From the NCBI GenBank assembly GCA_037074615.1, contig CM073535.1, positions 7,665,001-7,729,000 of the forward strand: DNA of 64,000 nt. The letters are read 5' to 3'. The DNA comes from Leucaena leucocephala (lineage: Eukaryota; Streptophyta; Magnoliopsida; Fabales; Fabaceae). The notes under the pieces are model-generated. The model did no database searches, was not told the origin of the DNA, and saw only the letters and a program-made list of their open reading frames with translations. This document shows, in pieces, positions 25,101 through 37,300 of this stretch (the stretch's first letter is position 1; each line of letters starts with the position of its first letter). A program made the translations under genes and the position numbers.

Positions 25101-26560
25101 TAACTTCTTCAACTTTGTTAAAGAGAAAGATCTTAGAGGGATTTCAAATAGACAAATTATATTTATCTTCTGTTGATTGGCTCTCCTAGCCAATAATATT
25201 AGGATTAAGGTTCAATTTTATCTTGAAAGTTTTCGCATAAGAGTTATATAATAGGGACATGTGGCAAGTTGTTACAGAGTTAGTTAGAACGGAAATATAA
25301 GGAATCAGGCATATTAATACGAGCACGTGTATTCCAATGATCATTGAATAAGAAAAATACTCAATTTCCCTCAAATTCTTTCTTTGTCTTCTCTCTCGCC
25401 CTCTGCCTCTACAAAGGAGCAATATTGTTTCTGGCCGTTAAAAATATTAACAATCAACAACATTGCTCCCTTCAATCCTTTTTATGAGGAACAACTACTA
25501 AAATTACGTAGTTCAAAATACTTGTAAAGAGCAATAAATGTGTAAGATATGTATTCCCCCCCCCCCCAATTATACCTTTATTTATAAAGGAAGTGTACGA
25601 GAGATAATGAGTGAAAATTTATTGTAGAGATAATAAATAAAATATTTTAATGGGAGTAAAAATGGAAAGACTAGTTTAAAATTTTAGACCAAAGGAATTT
25701 GTTCTTTATATTTAGGATTATCCTTATAAGAAATATTATTCCTTACAAAAAGGACTGAAGGAAGTATTTTTTGAACAGTTAGAATGATTTTACTCATTTT
25801 TTAATACTTCTAAGATAATATATAGAGAAAAAAAAAACTTTTAAATACCTATAGCTCTTAGGCAAAAACTTCTAAGACAAAATTGAATCTCAAACAATAA
25901 TACTCCCTTTGGTCCTTATTAAAAGGTGCCTACTAGAGAGAGTTTTTAGTCTTTATTATAAGGCATTAACAGACTCATTAATTACTCTTTTCCTATTTTA
26001 CCCTTTAACATTTAATATTTTTTCAATAAGGCTTCTTAAACTCCGTGTTTTAAAGAGGGGTAAAGTTAATTTTTTTTTGTCAATTTAAAACAAATTTAAT
26101 AACTCAACTTTTATTTCTTAATATGTGAGAAGTAGTTAGAAATGCGCTATACTAGACTAGAGGAAGTATCATGAAGTCTTAATCTTTTGTTTGTTTGTCA
26201 AGAAAGTTATACAGTAATAATATGAGTCATGGATATTAATGTTGCTAGGCTTACGAAATGTGGAAAGAAGGGAAAGGCATGGAGTTTATGGATCCTTCAC
26301 TTGATGACTCATCTTCACCATGTAAATTGTTGAGGTGCATGCACATTGCTCTGTTTTGCGTGCAGGAAAGTGCAAATGACAGGCCTTCTATGCTAGAAAT
26401 TTCTTCAATGTTGAAAAGTGAAAGTAATTTGACATTCCCAAAGAAACCTGCATTTTCTAGGGACAATAATAATGTGGAAGAAGAAAATATTGAAAGAGTA
26501 GTGCAGATGGAAACTAAATCAATTAATGAAGTGACTGTCTCTGAAGTAGTAGCTAGATAG
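22168..26560 (+). CDS. GH18 (class V chitinase-like) receptor-like kinase A
   Basis: Seven exons (22168-23251, 23536-23667, 23782-23957, 24217-24427, 24608-24845, 24945-25095, 26249-26560) join at GT-AG sites into 767 codons plus TAG. Residues 1-28 are a signal peptide (MLFFRIAVTSLLII...PPSQAQ). Residues 29-361 are a GH18 fold (AYWFSGGGFPVSDINS, LFTHLICAFAHI, LSLPFHGYAW), but the catalytic DGxDxDWE is QGLDLSWV (132-139), so no chitinase activity is expected. One membrane helix lies at about 375-397. The cytoplasmic kinase has GEGGYGPVYK, Lys476 (IAVKKL), HRDIKASN (571-578) and YIPPEY, resembling CRK/S-domain kinases, but DFG is DFS (591-593). The protein should be a plasma-membrane receptor, possibly for chitin-like or other glycans; tobacco CHRK1 is the closest precedent I know. 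The 1.15-kb intron 6 carries a MITE and a possible solo LTR. The start is the first in-frame ATG. Confidence 0.9.
25171..25459. mobile_element. Possible solo LTR in intron 6 of gene A
   Basis: The block begins TGTTGATTGG and ends AACAATCAACA, so its termini are an 8-bp inverted repeat with TG...CA. The right part (CTTCTCTCTCGCCCTCTGCC) resembles the end of an LTR. No convincing 5-bp target duplication was found, so this is tentative. Confidence 0.4.
25901..26168. mobile_element. Stowaway-type MITE in intron 6 of gene A
   Basis: 268 bp with ends TACTCCCTTTGGTCCTTATT and, on the other side, AGACTAGAGGAAGTA (reverse complement TACTTCCTCTAGTCT). TA dinucleotides at the edges and the CTCCCT.TGGTCC motif are typical of Stowaway MITEs. 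Confidence 0.65.
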
Positions 26561-28496
26561 TGGATTCTGAATTCTTTTGTGCAAGTTAAAGAGATTCTGT
26601 GATTGTTTGTTCATATACACGAGTATATTATTTTATGACTCTAAACTATTGGTCAGAAAAGTTACCTGTGTCTCCATTCTCCATTACAGTGTTAGAATCA
26701 CACGGATTTATTATTTTTATTTTAAGACGAAAATTCTACCATGTGATTGATAAATTGACAAAAACGAGCTGTTCAGAGACGGAAATAAACGTTCCAAACA
26801 TTGATAAGCTAATTAGTATGCAAATTTTTCCTTCGAAGCCATTTTCAGAGTTCTTACATTCTTGATCTTTAAAGTAGGCATAACTTTTCTCTACTTTGTT
26901 CCATAGGATTTACACAAACAAGAAACTTTGCTCTGTTTCTTGTACCACAGAACATAGGTGGAAAACCCTTTTTTGCCCCTCTCATATTCCTCTTTAGGCA
27001 ATATATGAGATGACACCTATTTTTTTTATTAAATCCTTTAATTTTGCTATGTTAATATTGTTAGCCCTTGCTGCTTATTCTGATAATTATTTTCAGATGT
27101 ACTTTTATTATCTATAAATTACTAAAAAATGTATGATTATTAAATATAGGAAAGAGGAGAGATAAGAGATGAGAAATGATGTAGAAGAGAGATGAGAGAT
27201 AATGTAAAAAAGAAAGGAGAAAGGGATTATAAAAGAAAGGAGAGAGGAGAGATAGTGTAAAAAAGAGGAGAGATGGTATAAAAAAGTAGGATAATATAGT
27301 AATTGTTTAGTCTATAAACTCTTTTACTGGTCCATAAATTACTCTAACTAAATTATCTAAAATTTTAATTTTAAACTATAATTTAGTCCAAAAGACATTT
27401 TAAATAAATATAACTACTTATTTTAAAATTTATCTAAATTAAATTTTACCCAAAAAAACTTTTAAAATTTAAATTTTAGAGAAACCAAACACACACAAAG
27501 CCATTTGAGAGTTATTTTCCCATGGTAAATTTGATTTCTTTGTTTTCTTTAAAATAAGAAAAGAAAGACATGGTAAAATACTAAAGTCTTGATTTTGGCG
27601 ACTCCGATGTGAAGTCATTGGAACAAGGCAATCAAATAGTAGCGGCCATAATTTTGGAATTGAGATACGTTTTGTGTTAGGAACTTCCGAAGTCCTGACA
27701 AAACTCATCGTAAATTACAAAGACATGTAAATTATAGACCTAATAATTTGCCGTCATGTACCTGACAAGAAGAAAGACATATAACAACTAATGACACCCC
27801 TTAGGGCATTCAATAATTTCTTAATTTTTAATATCTCTCCTATCTTTAATATAAAATTTATTTATTAATTTATATTAATTAAATTAATTAATATAACATA
27901 TTTTTTTAAAAAAATACTATAATAATCTTCCCTAATCAATTAATTATAATTAAATTTAATCTTTTAAAATAAATTTATATTATATATTTCTTAATATATC
28001 CAAATTAGTTAACTCTTATATAAGTTATAATTAACTTATTTATTTAGTTTTCTTAATCAATTTAAAAACTTAATTAGATCTTATATTATGAGCAAAGAGA
28101 GTATATTCCCTCAATTTCTCGTGATTATTATTAAAAGAGTTTCAATAGGGATAATTTAAATAAAATTTTAATAGATATAAAAAATATATCTTATATATAT
28201 GATCAATATCAATTATGGAGTTAGAATATGACTATGTTAATTGTTAACCATCTAGTTAAGAGTGGTTTGCTGAAGTTCAATTTTGTTTGAACCTTCATAT
28301 TGATGATGATTGTTGATTTTTTTTTTGTCGTGGTTTTTGCCTATAGATTGTTTTAGGATATTCAAACCTAAATGAACTCAAGCCACCATGGAAAGTATAT
28401 AATAGAACATAAAATTAAAAACAGTGGGAAGTATTATCGATCTAGTAGCGGAGACATTGTGGTTTCATTTTGTGAATAAATTTCTGATTTGTGAAC
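26561..28496. other. Intergenic DNA between gene A and pseudogene B
   Basis: Contains the likely 3' UTR of gene A (AATAAA at 26784-26789), then a purine-rich low-complexity tract (27143-27300, repeated GAGGAGAGAT/AAAAAAG units). About 27310-27503 is a diverged relative of 57120-57286, ending AACCAAACACACACAAAG. About 27829-28103 has weak Stowaway-like ends (TATCTCTCCTATC / AAAGAGAGTA). No gene was recognised. Confidence 0.45.
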
Positions 28497-30560
28497 CTAG
28501 ATAATTGTTTCTCCTCCTTCATTTTCTAGTTCTGAGTATGGAGGCTGTTTTGGGGTTGCAATGTCAATGTTGCCTTCAAATCTTATCTTTGAAGAACCTT
28601 GAAGCATGCATGGTCTATCTTCTGCATTATTCTGCACATACAAGGGTGCAACTTGCAAGCACCCCCATCAATTTTCACTGTGAAGATGTATCATCAACTG
28701 AAGCTTCCATAAACTCCATGCCTCTTCCTTCTTTCCTCAACTTGTAAGCCTACAACAATTAGGGAAGAAGTTCATGAGTAAATAGAGAGAAGAGAAAAGT
28801 ATTTTTTTAAAATAAAAATCTATAAATATATAGATTATTTAGAGAAAATTACTCTCAAATCTCATCTAAGATAATTTATTACTTAGGTCTCCCAAAATCT
28901 CTAAACAATTATCAAATCCCAAGGGAGGGGCTTGTTAATAAGAGTAAGGATAATGATGTATTTTTATAACTGGAATCTCCCATTCATAAGCCCATTAGTA
29001 CTTGACAATAGTTTAGAGATTTTAGGGACATTTGAATAATAAATTGTCTTATATAAGACTCACTTGAAAGTAATTTTCCCAAATATATATTACATATTTC
29101 AAGAGGTTGAAAATCATTGTTTCTCCATATACCCCAGATGTCCTTTTACCGCTAATTATTTGTAAAAGGAGGACACAAAAACTATACACATAAGATTTAA
29201 TAGAGCACAATCCTTTCTTGACATATCCCGGAGGAATGTAACCACTATAAGAATGACGAAAAATGTAACATAGTAGTAGAGTAATTCAATGGAATGTCAA
29301 TAAAAGCAAAAAGCTCAATGGATAACTATAGTACTAAAAAATTGTATTATGGAGAGCTACTAAAAGAATACTCACAATATTTCTACAAATCCGTTGGTGC
29401 TTTCATGTACATCTTTTTTGAATGGTTTTGCTATCCTCAAGTCAGCAATTTTTGGCTTCATCTCATGGCCTAATAAAATATTATTTGTTTTTAAATCTCT
29501 ATGAATATTCTTAGAGATACAGAAGACCTTGAGTAACTCCTTTAATAATACAAACATGTTTTCTCCAATCCAACATATGTTGCTTCTTAATTAGGGTCTA
29601 TGTCAAAATCCATTGACAAAAAATTATAGCTGCGCACCATGAATTTCAACAATTAAACAGAAGGTACATGTATATGTTTCTTCTCAAAGAGGGGCAAGTT
29701 CAATCTTGGAGTAGTACATAATTTAACAGCAGCTTGTTGAAGAGAACTAAATAAATAATTTCCTCATAAGCATTGAACAAGTACTAGTCATGCACAAAGT
29801 TTTGGGCAGTAAAAATTGCTTACCAGAGAGGTAAAAGCCAAGACTCTTATTTGGCATGTACTCATAAACCAGCATTTGTTCTTCTTTATCAGTGCAGAAA
29901 CCCAACAAGAGAACAAGATTTACATGTTGTTGCCTTGCAGCAAGTGTTATATCATTTTTGAATTCCTCATATCCCTGTTTAGAACCTTTTGATCGTTTTT
30001 TCACTGCTATCTTCTCACCATTTCGTAACATTCCCTGAAAATAGGAATTATTGTGATCTTCAAGTGCAATCTTAAGATTAAGGAAAAGATCGGAGAAGTA
30101 TAAGGTTATGTTGAAATATTACCTTATACACAAGTCCGAAACCTCATTCTCCAATCTTATTTTCAATTGAGAATCTATCTGTGGCCTTTTCAATGTCAGA
30201 GAACGAAAAGACTTGTAAATCAGGAATATTGCCATAAAATTTTTCTGCAGTTTCTATATCTGCTTTACATGAAATGATAATAATGGTTAATGGATATAGA
30301 GGGAGAAAATTAAAGAAAACAATTGTATATGGAGAATTAATGCAGCTGAAAATTTACCCTTTGCTTTGAACTTTCTTCTCCATACAATGAAGATTATGTC
30401 CCCACATAGGAAAAGAGGTACAGCCACTGTAGACAAAATAATCTTCAGCTTGCCCTTTTTGCTTGGCCTATCCTCCCCTTTAGCTGAAATGCGATGAAAA
30501 AAATATTTTAATTAATAATTGAAAAGGAACAAATTTTGAGGATTGGAGACTTTCATATTA

Positions 30561-30814
30561 TACTCCTCTTGTCCTTAATATAAAATCTAATTGGTAGTTA
30601 ATTTTTATCCTAAATATATGGTATATTTATTATATTTATCAATTTTTTCTTCAAATTATCCCTATTTATACTTTTTTTAACAATAATTAAGTAAAATGGG
30701 GAATTAAAGAAGTTGATTAAGGTGTTTAAGAAAAAATATATCATACTAATTTAACTAATTTCTTTAATATAATCAAATTAATTATATATGCTATTTATTA
30801 AGGACCGTGGAGTA
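30561..30814. mobile_element. Stowaway-type MITE in intron 1 of pseudogene B
   Basis: 254 bp with good inverted ends: TACTCCTCTTGTCCTTAATA on the left and, read in reverse complement on the right, TACTCCACGGTCCTTAATAA. TA flanks both ends. The interior is AT-rich and non-coding. Confidence 0.75.
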
Positions 30815-30968
30815 TTAACCAGTTTTGGCTAGCGCCATTATGTAATCAATCAAAAGTGTCACAAACGTACGTCTATCCGCAGTGACAATAAAAACATGCA
30901 AAATTAGTATGGATATTGGGACTAAGTTACCTTCATGAGGAATATCGAAGGGGAGGGAAAATTTTAAT

Positions 30969-31399
30969 GTGTTTGGTTTAGAAAAATATATAGAGGTGAG
31001 GGGGAAATCTTTTAACTGAGAGAATAGGTAGGAGGGACGGGGAAATACGTATATTAGCTCCAATTGGGACTAATTTACAAATAAGTTCCATAAATTTGCA
31101 AAAATACAATTAAGTCTCTCATGACAGTATTATAAGTTCCACATTGGGAGTCTCACAAGTGTGGTTTAAGTTCAATGGACTCTTCCATCCAATAAGCTAA
31201 CGTTTTGGGATTGGGTGATCTTCACGGAGAGAAGGCTAGCCATAGAAGATTCTAACCGACAATGAATCATTTGAATTGCTGCATGTGGTCTCCCTTAATT
31301 TGGGACTTATATGTGATTTTCCCTTTTTAAATTGAACAAATTTAACTTTTTCCTCCCCTCCAATCCCCTCTATATATCTCCCTCGAACCAAGCACAGCC
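30969..31399. mobile_element. Harbinger/Tourist-like MITE in intron 1 of pseudogene B
   Basis: Ends are imperfect inverted repeats: TGTGTTTGGTTTAGAAAAAT with ATATATAGAGGTGAGGGGG on the left; in reverse complement the right end reads GGCTGTGCTTGGTTCGAGG with ATATATAGAGGGGATTGG. About 430 bp, no coding signal. It shares the TGTTTGGTTC terminus type with the element at 6000-9477. Confidence 0.6.
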
Positions 31400-32576
31400 T
31401 AAATAAAACTGTTCTAAACCTAGTATCTGTCCTTTGAAGGTTTATATATCGTGGAAAACGTTTTTGCAAAGATAAGCTAGCAGAATAATTACCTGCGAGA
31501 GAAAGCTCCCAATTGTCATCATTGGAAATTTGCCACAACAAGCAACCCAGCAACTTATTTTTCTTGGCATAAGACACCTTTTCTATGATAGCCTCAATAC
31601 CATCAAAAGCTATCCATGTCGATCCTTCTGACCAATAGTTAGCTACATAAGTAGCATTGTACTGAGAATCATTTCCATAGTACTGAATTGCAGCTTTGAT
31701 TTCCGTGTATGCTATCATCCCATCGTGTGGACTTTCTCCTTTCCCAGTTGTTGGAGCTACTATCGCAACGTCTTTGGGATCAGCAAGGTTCCAAGAGAAT
31801 CCATATAAAGGCAACCCCATTACCAATTTGGATTCTGACAAACCACTATGAATCCATTGACGTATAAAATAATCTGTGTTCATCATCTTCTTTGAAGGGT
31901 CATATAAAGCTGATGAAGCAGCAGTGAACTTTGGAGAGTTTGAAGGGAAAGTGTAAGCAAAAGTTTTGACATGAACCCAGTTCAAGTTTACTTGCATATA
32001 CTCAACAGGATACATAATATATGAATTATAGTTTGGAGAAGACGGAGCAGTTGCAGTTAAGATGAGCTCTTGATGATTATCATTCGCTGCTTGTCTCCAT
32101 TCTTGTAAGAATGTTGCCATGTTGTTCCTATCATATTGTGTTATTTCAGGCGTTTGATTGGTGTCCCAATGAAAGTCGATGCCGTTGAAACCATATCTGG
32201 TCGCTACGTTGAAGAAATATTGAATGAAGATTTGTCTGGATGAAGCATTGTTCATCATCAAGATATAATGTTTAGTTGAATAAAGAGAGAGAATTGTTTT
32301 GATGGATGGGTTCTTTTGTTTGACTGTGTTGGAGAACCTATTAAGGTATTGTTGTTGGGATTTATTATGAGAGATCTCAAAAGATGACGTGTTTAAGTGA
32401 AGATAGCCGAATAAAAGATGAGTGAAGAGTGTGGATTCTATTCCAGAAACGGGAATTCCAGGCATCCAGAAACCAATACCTTTCGAAGCCTCTTCTTGTT
32501 CTTCTTCTGCAAAGTTCTTAAATGGTAAGAATGGAAGAGAAAGGAAAAATATTAATGCAAATATTCTTAAATGCAT

Positions 32577-33281
32577 TTAAGTAATAATGCTTTACAAAAA
32601 ACAGTTGCATATAAAGGCGTAGCCCATCGTGCTTGAGTTTATCTCATCATATATATTTGGAAGTTTAGAATTTGAACTCAAAAAAGTTCTAGTTCTTATC
32701 ATCCGCTTTATGGGTTAAAAGGCAATTTTTTTTTAAAAAAATTGATTTCGTGGTTTTTGCAGCCCATTTTGATGAATTTGATAGCAGTTGGCATATTTCT
32801 CAAATTAGTTGGCATATTACTAGAACAGAAAAGTTTTTTATAATATTAAAAATATATTTTTATACTGGCTGGTTCTCGAACCGAAAGTAGAACCTATGTA
32901 AAATTTATTACACATGTTAACATCATCGGCATAGAAAGTTTGTCACTTTTTTTAAAATGTTTTTTTTTTTTATTTCTTCCCCACCCCTTGTAGAAAAAAC
33001 AATAAATAATAATTATGAGAGTTGTTCAGAGACTGCTAGAGCACCCTTCGTGTATGCTCTGCCAGTCTCAGAAGTACTTATCGCATACTATTAGGTTTAC
33101 TACAAGAGGTTTATGTTATATGGAAGAAGCATAACAAGCTTTTTTTTTTTTTTAAAAAAATACTACAAATCAATTTATAATAAACAACTAAGAATTTACT
33201 CAACCAATAAACAATTAATAACTTGTAAGGATTACGTAGAGACTCACCATTCCTCACATGTCTGGCTCTCCTAATAATTTT
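32577..33281. other. Intergenic DNA upstream of pseudogene B
   Basis: Likely includes the promoter of pseudogene B (about 32577-32700). No gene was recognised. It contains the hairpin at 33027-33071. Confidence 0.45.
33027..33071. repeat. Strong 17-bp hairpin of unknown role
   Basis: The arms 33027-33043 (CAGAGACTGCTAGAGCA) and 33055-33071 (TGCTCTGCCAGTCTCAG) pair over 17 positions with two mismatches and one G-T pair, around an 11-nt loop. It is notably less AT-rich than the flanks. No known RNA or transposon end was recognised. Confidence 0.55.
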
Positions 33282-33725
33282 GTGAAGTCTTAATCTTTTG
33301 TTTGTTTATCAATAAAGTTTTACATTAATATGATTAATGAATATTCATAAATGTCGCGAGGCTTATTTAACTTTGTAAAGAAAACAAAGGCATGCTGGTT
33401 ATGGATCCTACACTTGATGGCTCATCTTCACCATGTAAATTGTTGAGGTGCATGCATGTAAATATGTTATGGGTTGAAAAAAATCCCAAAAACAATATCA
33501 TTTGAATTTTAAAATTTTAAATTAATTTATTTATTACGCTTTTTAAACTACTGATTACTCTTGTAAAGCAAATAGCAATATATTTTTTATAATTATTTCT
33601 TATTTAGGATTTTGAAATTTAAGTAGTATTTTATTTAGATTTTTCCTTACAGTTTTATTATTTTTATTAAAGTTTTTTTACTTTACGAAGAAAATTCTAC
33701 CATGGGATTGATAAATTGGCAAAAA
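33282..33725 (+). pseudogene. Fragment of a GH18 receptor kinase: last intron, last exon, 3' flank
   Basis: 33282-33465 closely matches the end of intron 6 and start of exon 7 of gene A: TGAAGTCTTAATCTTTTGTT, then ATGGATCCTACACTTGATGG, CTCATCTTCACCATGTAAAT and TGTTGAGGTGCATGCA. About 33685-33720 (GAAAATTCTACCATGGGATT) matches gene A's 3' flank near 26730. The rest of the exon is missing and the middle is replaced by AT-rich DNA. It is a dead relic of a further family copy, 0.7 kb upstream of pseudogene B and pointing away from it. Confidence 0.78.
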
Positions 33726-34324
33726 TTATATTAAAAATTATCTATTTAACTAATTTAATTATATTAAAAATTTATTTAATATGATATAATTTCTTTAAAA
33801 ATATCTTAATTATTTTTCTTAATTTCTACGTGTAATTTAAAAAAAAATTAATAAATATAAAAAATAATTTTTATCTTTAGAATTAGCATAAACTCCCTAA
33901 TTCCATCTTAGATTAAACACAGAAGAAGTATGATATAAAATCTACAAAAAATCACACAACTTATACATATGTCGTGCACAACATGCCTCATTCATCAAAG
34001 TCCGCATAAGGAATAATGCCGAATGGTACAAACAATTTATCATAAATTACATAAGGAAGTTATATCTATCTGTTTAACTAAATAGTTAGGAAAAATTGTC
34101 TTTGTATTGTGTACAATTTTTCATTCACGAAAGAATAAACTATAACTAACTAGCATTAATAACTAAGAGTACTTTATAAAAACACGCTTACCCTACTCCT
34201 CAACTACAAAACATGAGGGGCAATCAATTTTTGAATCTCTAGTATGAACTATGAAGGTTGAAATAAAAACAAGGACATGGAGATGAGTCATGAGGTAATT
34301 TTAAAATGATCAAAGGATGGGAAT

Positions 34325-37300
34325 TTAGTCTCTTTTGGGAAGATATGATCTGTTATGAGCAAGCACAAAGCCCAATGATGCAACCATTGCCACCAGGTAA
34401 CCAGTTATGGCTCCATAGCTTACACAAATAGGCCATTCCTGCAAAATATCAAGTGACATTTCAAACCTTCAGCTGCCAATTTTGAAGAACTGAATGCAAT
34501 GACTTGGCATGGAATCAGATGAACATTACTCCCTCTGGTCCTTATTATAAGTACCTAATAACTACTTTACATAAATTAATGAAGTTAGTTAAAATTAGTT
34601 ATTTCTTGTAAAATATCAAAATTACCCTCAATAAAAGTCATCAGTTAGAGGAGTTTAATTAATTAGTTCAAAGTTTTATAATTGGTTAGGGTTACTAGGT
34701 GGAAAAAATTAATGCTTTAAGCAAAACATGTTCTATTATGAAAAATGCTGGAGATCCTTTTAATAAGGATGGGAGGGAATATATCACCATGATCCTACCA
34801 GATTCTCGGTTTGCAGCTTTGAGGAAGGATTATGGGACACTTCAGCAAAATTTAAAGGGTCAAAGTCAAACAATAAACAAGGGGCTTGAGATATCTTAGC
34901 AATAATCCTCCAACATGGTGGGTTTACAATCCCAAGGTTTATCTTGGATGGAGGAAAATTTTGGATCATTAGTAAACCTACTTATGGGATTGAAGGTGAA
35001 ACTATCAGAGGATTTGGTAGCAGCAGTTGATTGTTCTTCACCTTTCCAAATCAATCCCATGAACCATCAAAAGGAATTTTATTCCATAACCCCTGAATCT
35101 AGCAAATGATGGCCTGTGTATGTGTCTGCTTAATGATTTCAAGGACAGAGGGGTCTCCAGAAGAAAGATTACCTGCCATGGCCTCTCCCAATCAAGTGGC
35201 ATTGGCCAAGCTCCAAACCAGCCCCCAATAACTGCTCCATGAGCTGGTAGACAAATTAAATACTCAACGGGTCTATTAGGCCTGAATGTGAACATAGGAA
35301 AATAAAAAATCAAGATTTAATTCATATTAATAAACTGAAGGGATTAAATAGAAAGATGACCAACCTAATTTGCTATAGGAAATAGTTAAAGATATAGCAC
35401 CATCACTATCCTAAAATGAACTCCCAACCGAAGAAAAGAACATTTAAAAAATGGAGCATGGGAAGATAATATCAATCACCAAAGAGGAAAATACTTTTAT
35501 TACCAAAAAACACAAAAAGAGGAACATACTTTGTCTGTGCAAATATACGTCTCCAATCAGCCCATGATGAACCAAGAACACAAGAAGCTGGAACTGTCTG
35601 CCATAGTACAAGAAGTGAGTTGATACATGTACCACATACTAAACCATGGGTTTGTAATTGTAACTCACAAAACAGAACTATCCCTTCAAAAGCTGCCTTT
35701 TGTTCAGGGACATGGAAGGAGGCCACAAGCAGGTGACAAAAAATCTTAATGGTCAAAAACTTTTCAAGTAAGATGTGTGAGCAGATACTGTATTTGTGAA
35801 AGTGATTATAGTACAGTTTACTTATTTTTGCACTTCTTTTACAGTTAGGAAAGGTGTATCCTTAATGATCTCCATGCTCTTGGGGTTTGCAAGTAAAGCC
35901 AGGAAAATTATTAAGATGCTTGTATGTTAGCAAAGAAGGGGCAGAAATCTACAATATTTTATATTTGCATCTGACGCGTGTTGCTAGACATTAATAAAAA
36001 CATACATGGAAAATGGATGGCATTGTTTTATCTTTACAAGCATGAATGATGCCTAATGCTTTATGTAATGAGTACATGGATTCTGATAGGATTCGAAATG
36101 TATATGAAGATAGTCCCAATCATGAGTATAATTGATGCAGAAAGCATGTGAGATTGACCAAAGGCAATTAAAAACTGCTACAATATTTTACAAGGCCCTG
36201 CTAAACAAATAAATGACAATGAAGCCGGCACTCACTGTAAATAATGACATCATAAGAGACCAGTTAACTGTCTTTGGTAGATACCTGTTCCAAGAAGTAA
36301 TACAAAAACCATAATCAATAGTTATATCTAGATCTTTAAAAAACAACTAGACAACAAAAGGAAATGCAACTAGCCAGATTTGAGGGCCCAAAAGAATATA
36401 AACTCATAGATCCCTTTGTGCAGTATTACGGATATAAAACATGTACTTTATACCACTTATTTCACATACTGTATTGTGACTGGCGCCCCCAAAGCAACAG
36501 CTCCTAAAAAATTTATTGCAGCCCCTGTTCAGTAAAATATAACCTTTTTTCAACAAACTTATCATTAACTAATACTGCTAAGAAACAAAAAAATACCTAT
36601 GTTACGATCAAAGAACATAAAAGATTCTATGTAGAGAGGGTAAGTGTCATAATCTAGGAAAAACTTTTACGAGCATATATACACTTTCACTTTGGTTGTT
36701 AATGTGGGATATTTATTATTATTATAACCTATTTAGATATTAATTAGGATAATTAATAAATATTTCTGAGTGTGACCCGTAGTCATTGAGCCCAGTCTAA
36801 AGTGTGTTATTGACTCAGTTTATGTAAGGTTAATTTTCTAATGGTAAAAATTAACAATTTAATTTATCGTGAGATCTTTTTTCTAAGTCTAAAGCGAGAC
36901 CTATTTTCTTAGCTCCCATTTTGAAGGTTCCCTACTAGTGACGGAAGAAAATAAATTACCATCACTGTGCCTAATTACCAGCTGGAAGAACCTATTGTTT
37001 ATCTGACAGTGTTCTCTTTTGACAAATATTCTATTTGATTCTATTTGATTCCAGTCTTCCTCAGATTAATCAAATTAATGGCGAGAAGTAACTCTAAGTC
37101 TTTCGCTGCATCTCATATAAGTTTTATGTTTATATATGTTATAATCTATATTGATTATATTGTATTTGAGATATTTATTTTCTAACAGCTAATTCTAAAC
37201 AGCATGGCAAGAGAATATCATAAAGGAGTATACGCAGATTAGCCAAATCCAAAGAGAAGATGAAGGCATGACCAGTGTTTCAACTAACCTACTGGCAATG

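Larger units (their letters stand above)
28497..32576 (-). pseudogene. GH18 receptor-like kinase B, kinase disabled
   Basis: Minus strand, same structure as gene A. Exon 1 (32576-31493) is 1084 nt, exactly as in A, and open: signal peptide MHLRIFALIFFLSLPFL, then a GH18 fold (LFTHLLFGYLHL, LVMGLPLYGFSW) with NGIDFHWD (131-138) where DGxDxDWE is expected. Exon 2 (30483-30358) gives an intact membrane helix. Exon 3 (30259-30123) has a TGA at 30146-30144 inside the glycine loop, GE-stop-GFG. Exon 4 (30034-29824, 211 nt) is open with Lys in AVKK. Exon 5 (about 29595-29370) has a frameshift, a stop (LLYL-stop) and a small deletion before HRDLKTNN; DFG is DLR. Exon 6 (29244-29094, 151 nt) is open. 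Exon 7 (28749-28497) has stops and indels. It cannot make a kinase; an ectodomain plus membrane anchor of 441 residues remains possible. Intron 1 holds two MITEs. Confidence 0.88.

Noticed and set aside
31236..31492. Read-through extension of the B ectodomain exon
   Set aside because: The donor GTAATT after the conserved ...ELSLAG matches the exon end in A, C and D. The extension lies in a MITE and intron sequence.
34699..35109. Plus-strand open frames inside PIG-F
   Set aside because: They are intronic or antisense to PIG-F exon 7 and have no recognisable domain.
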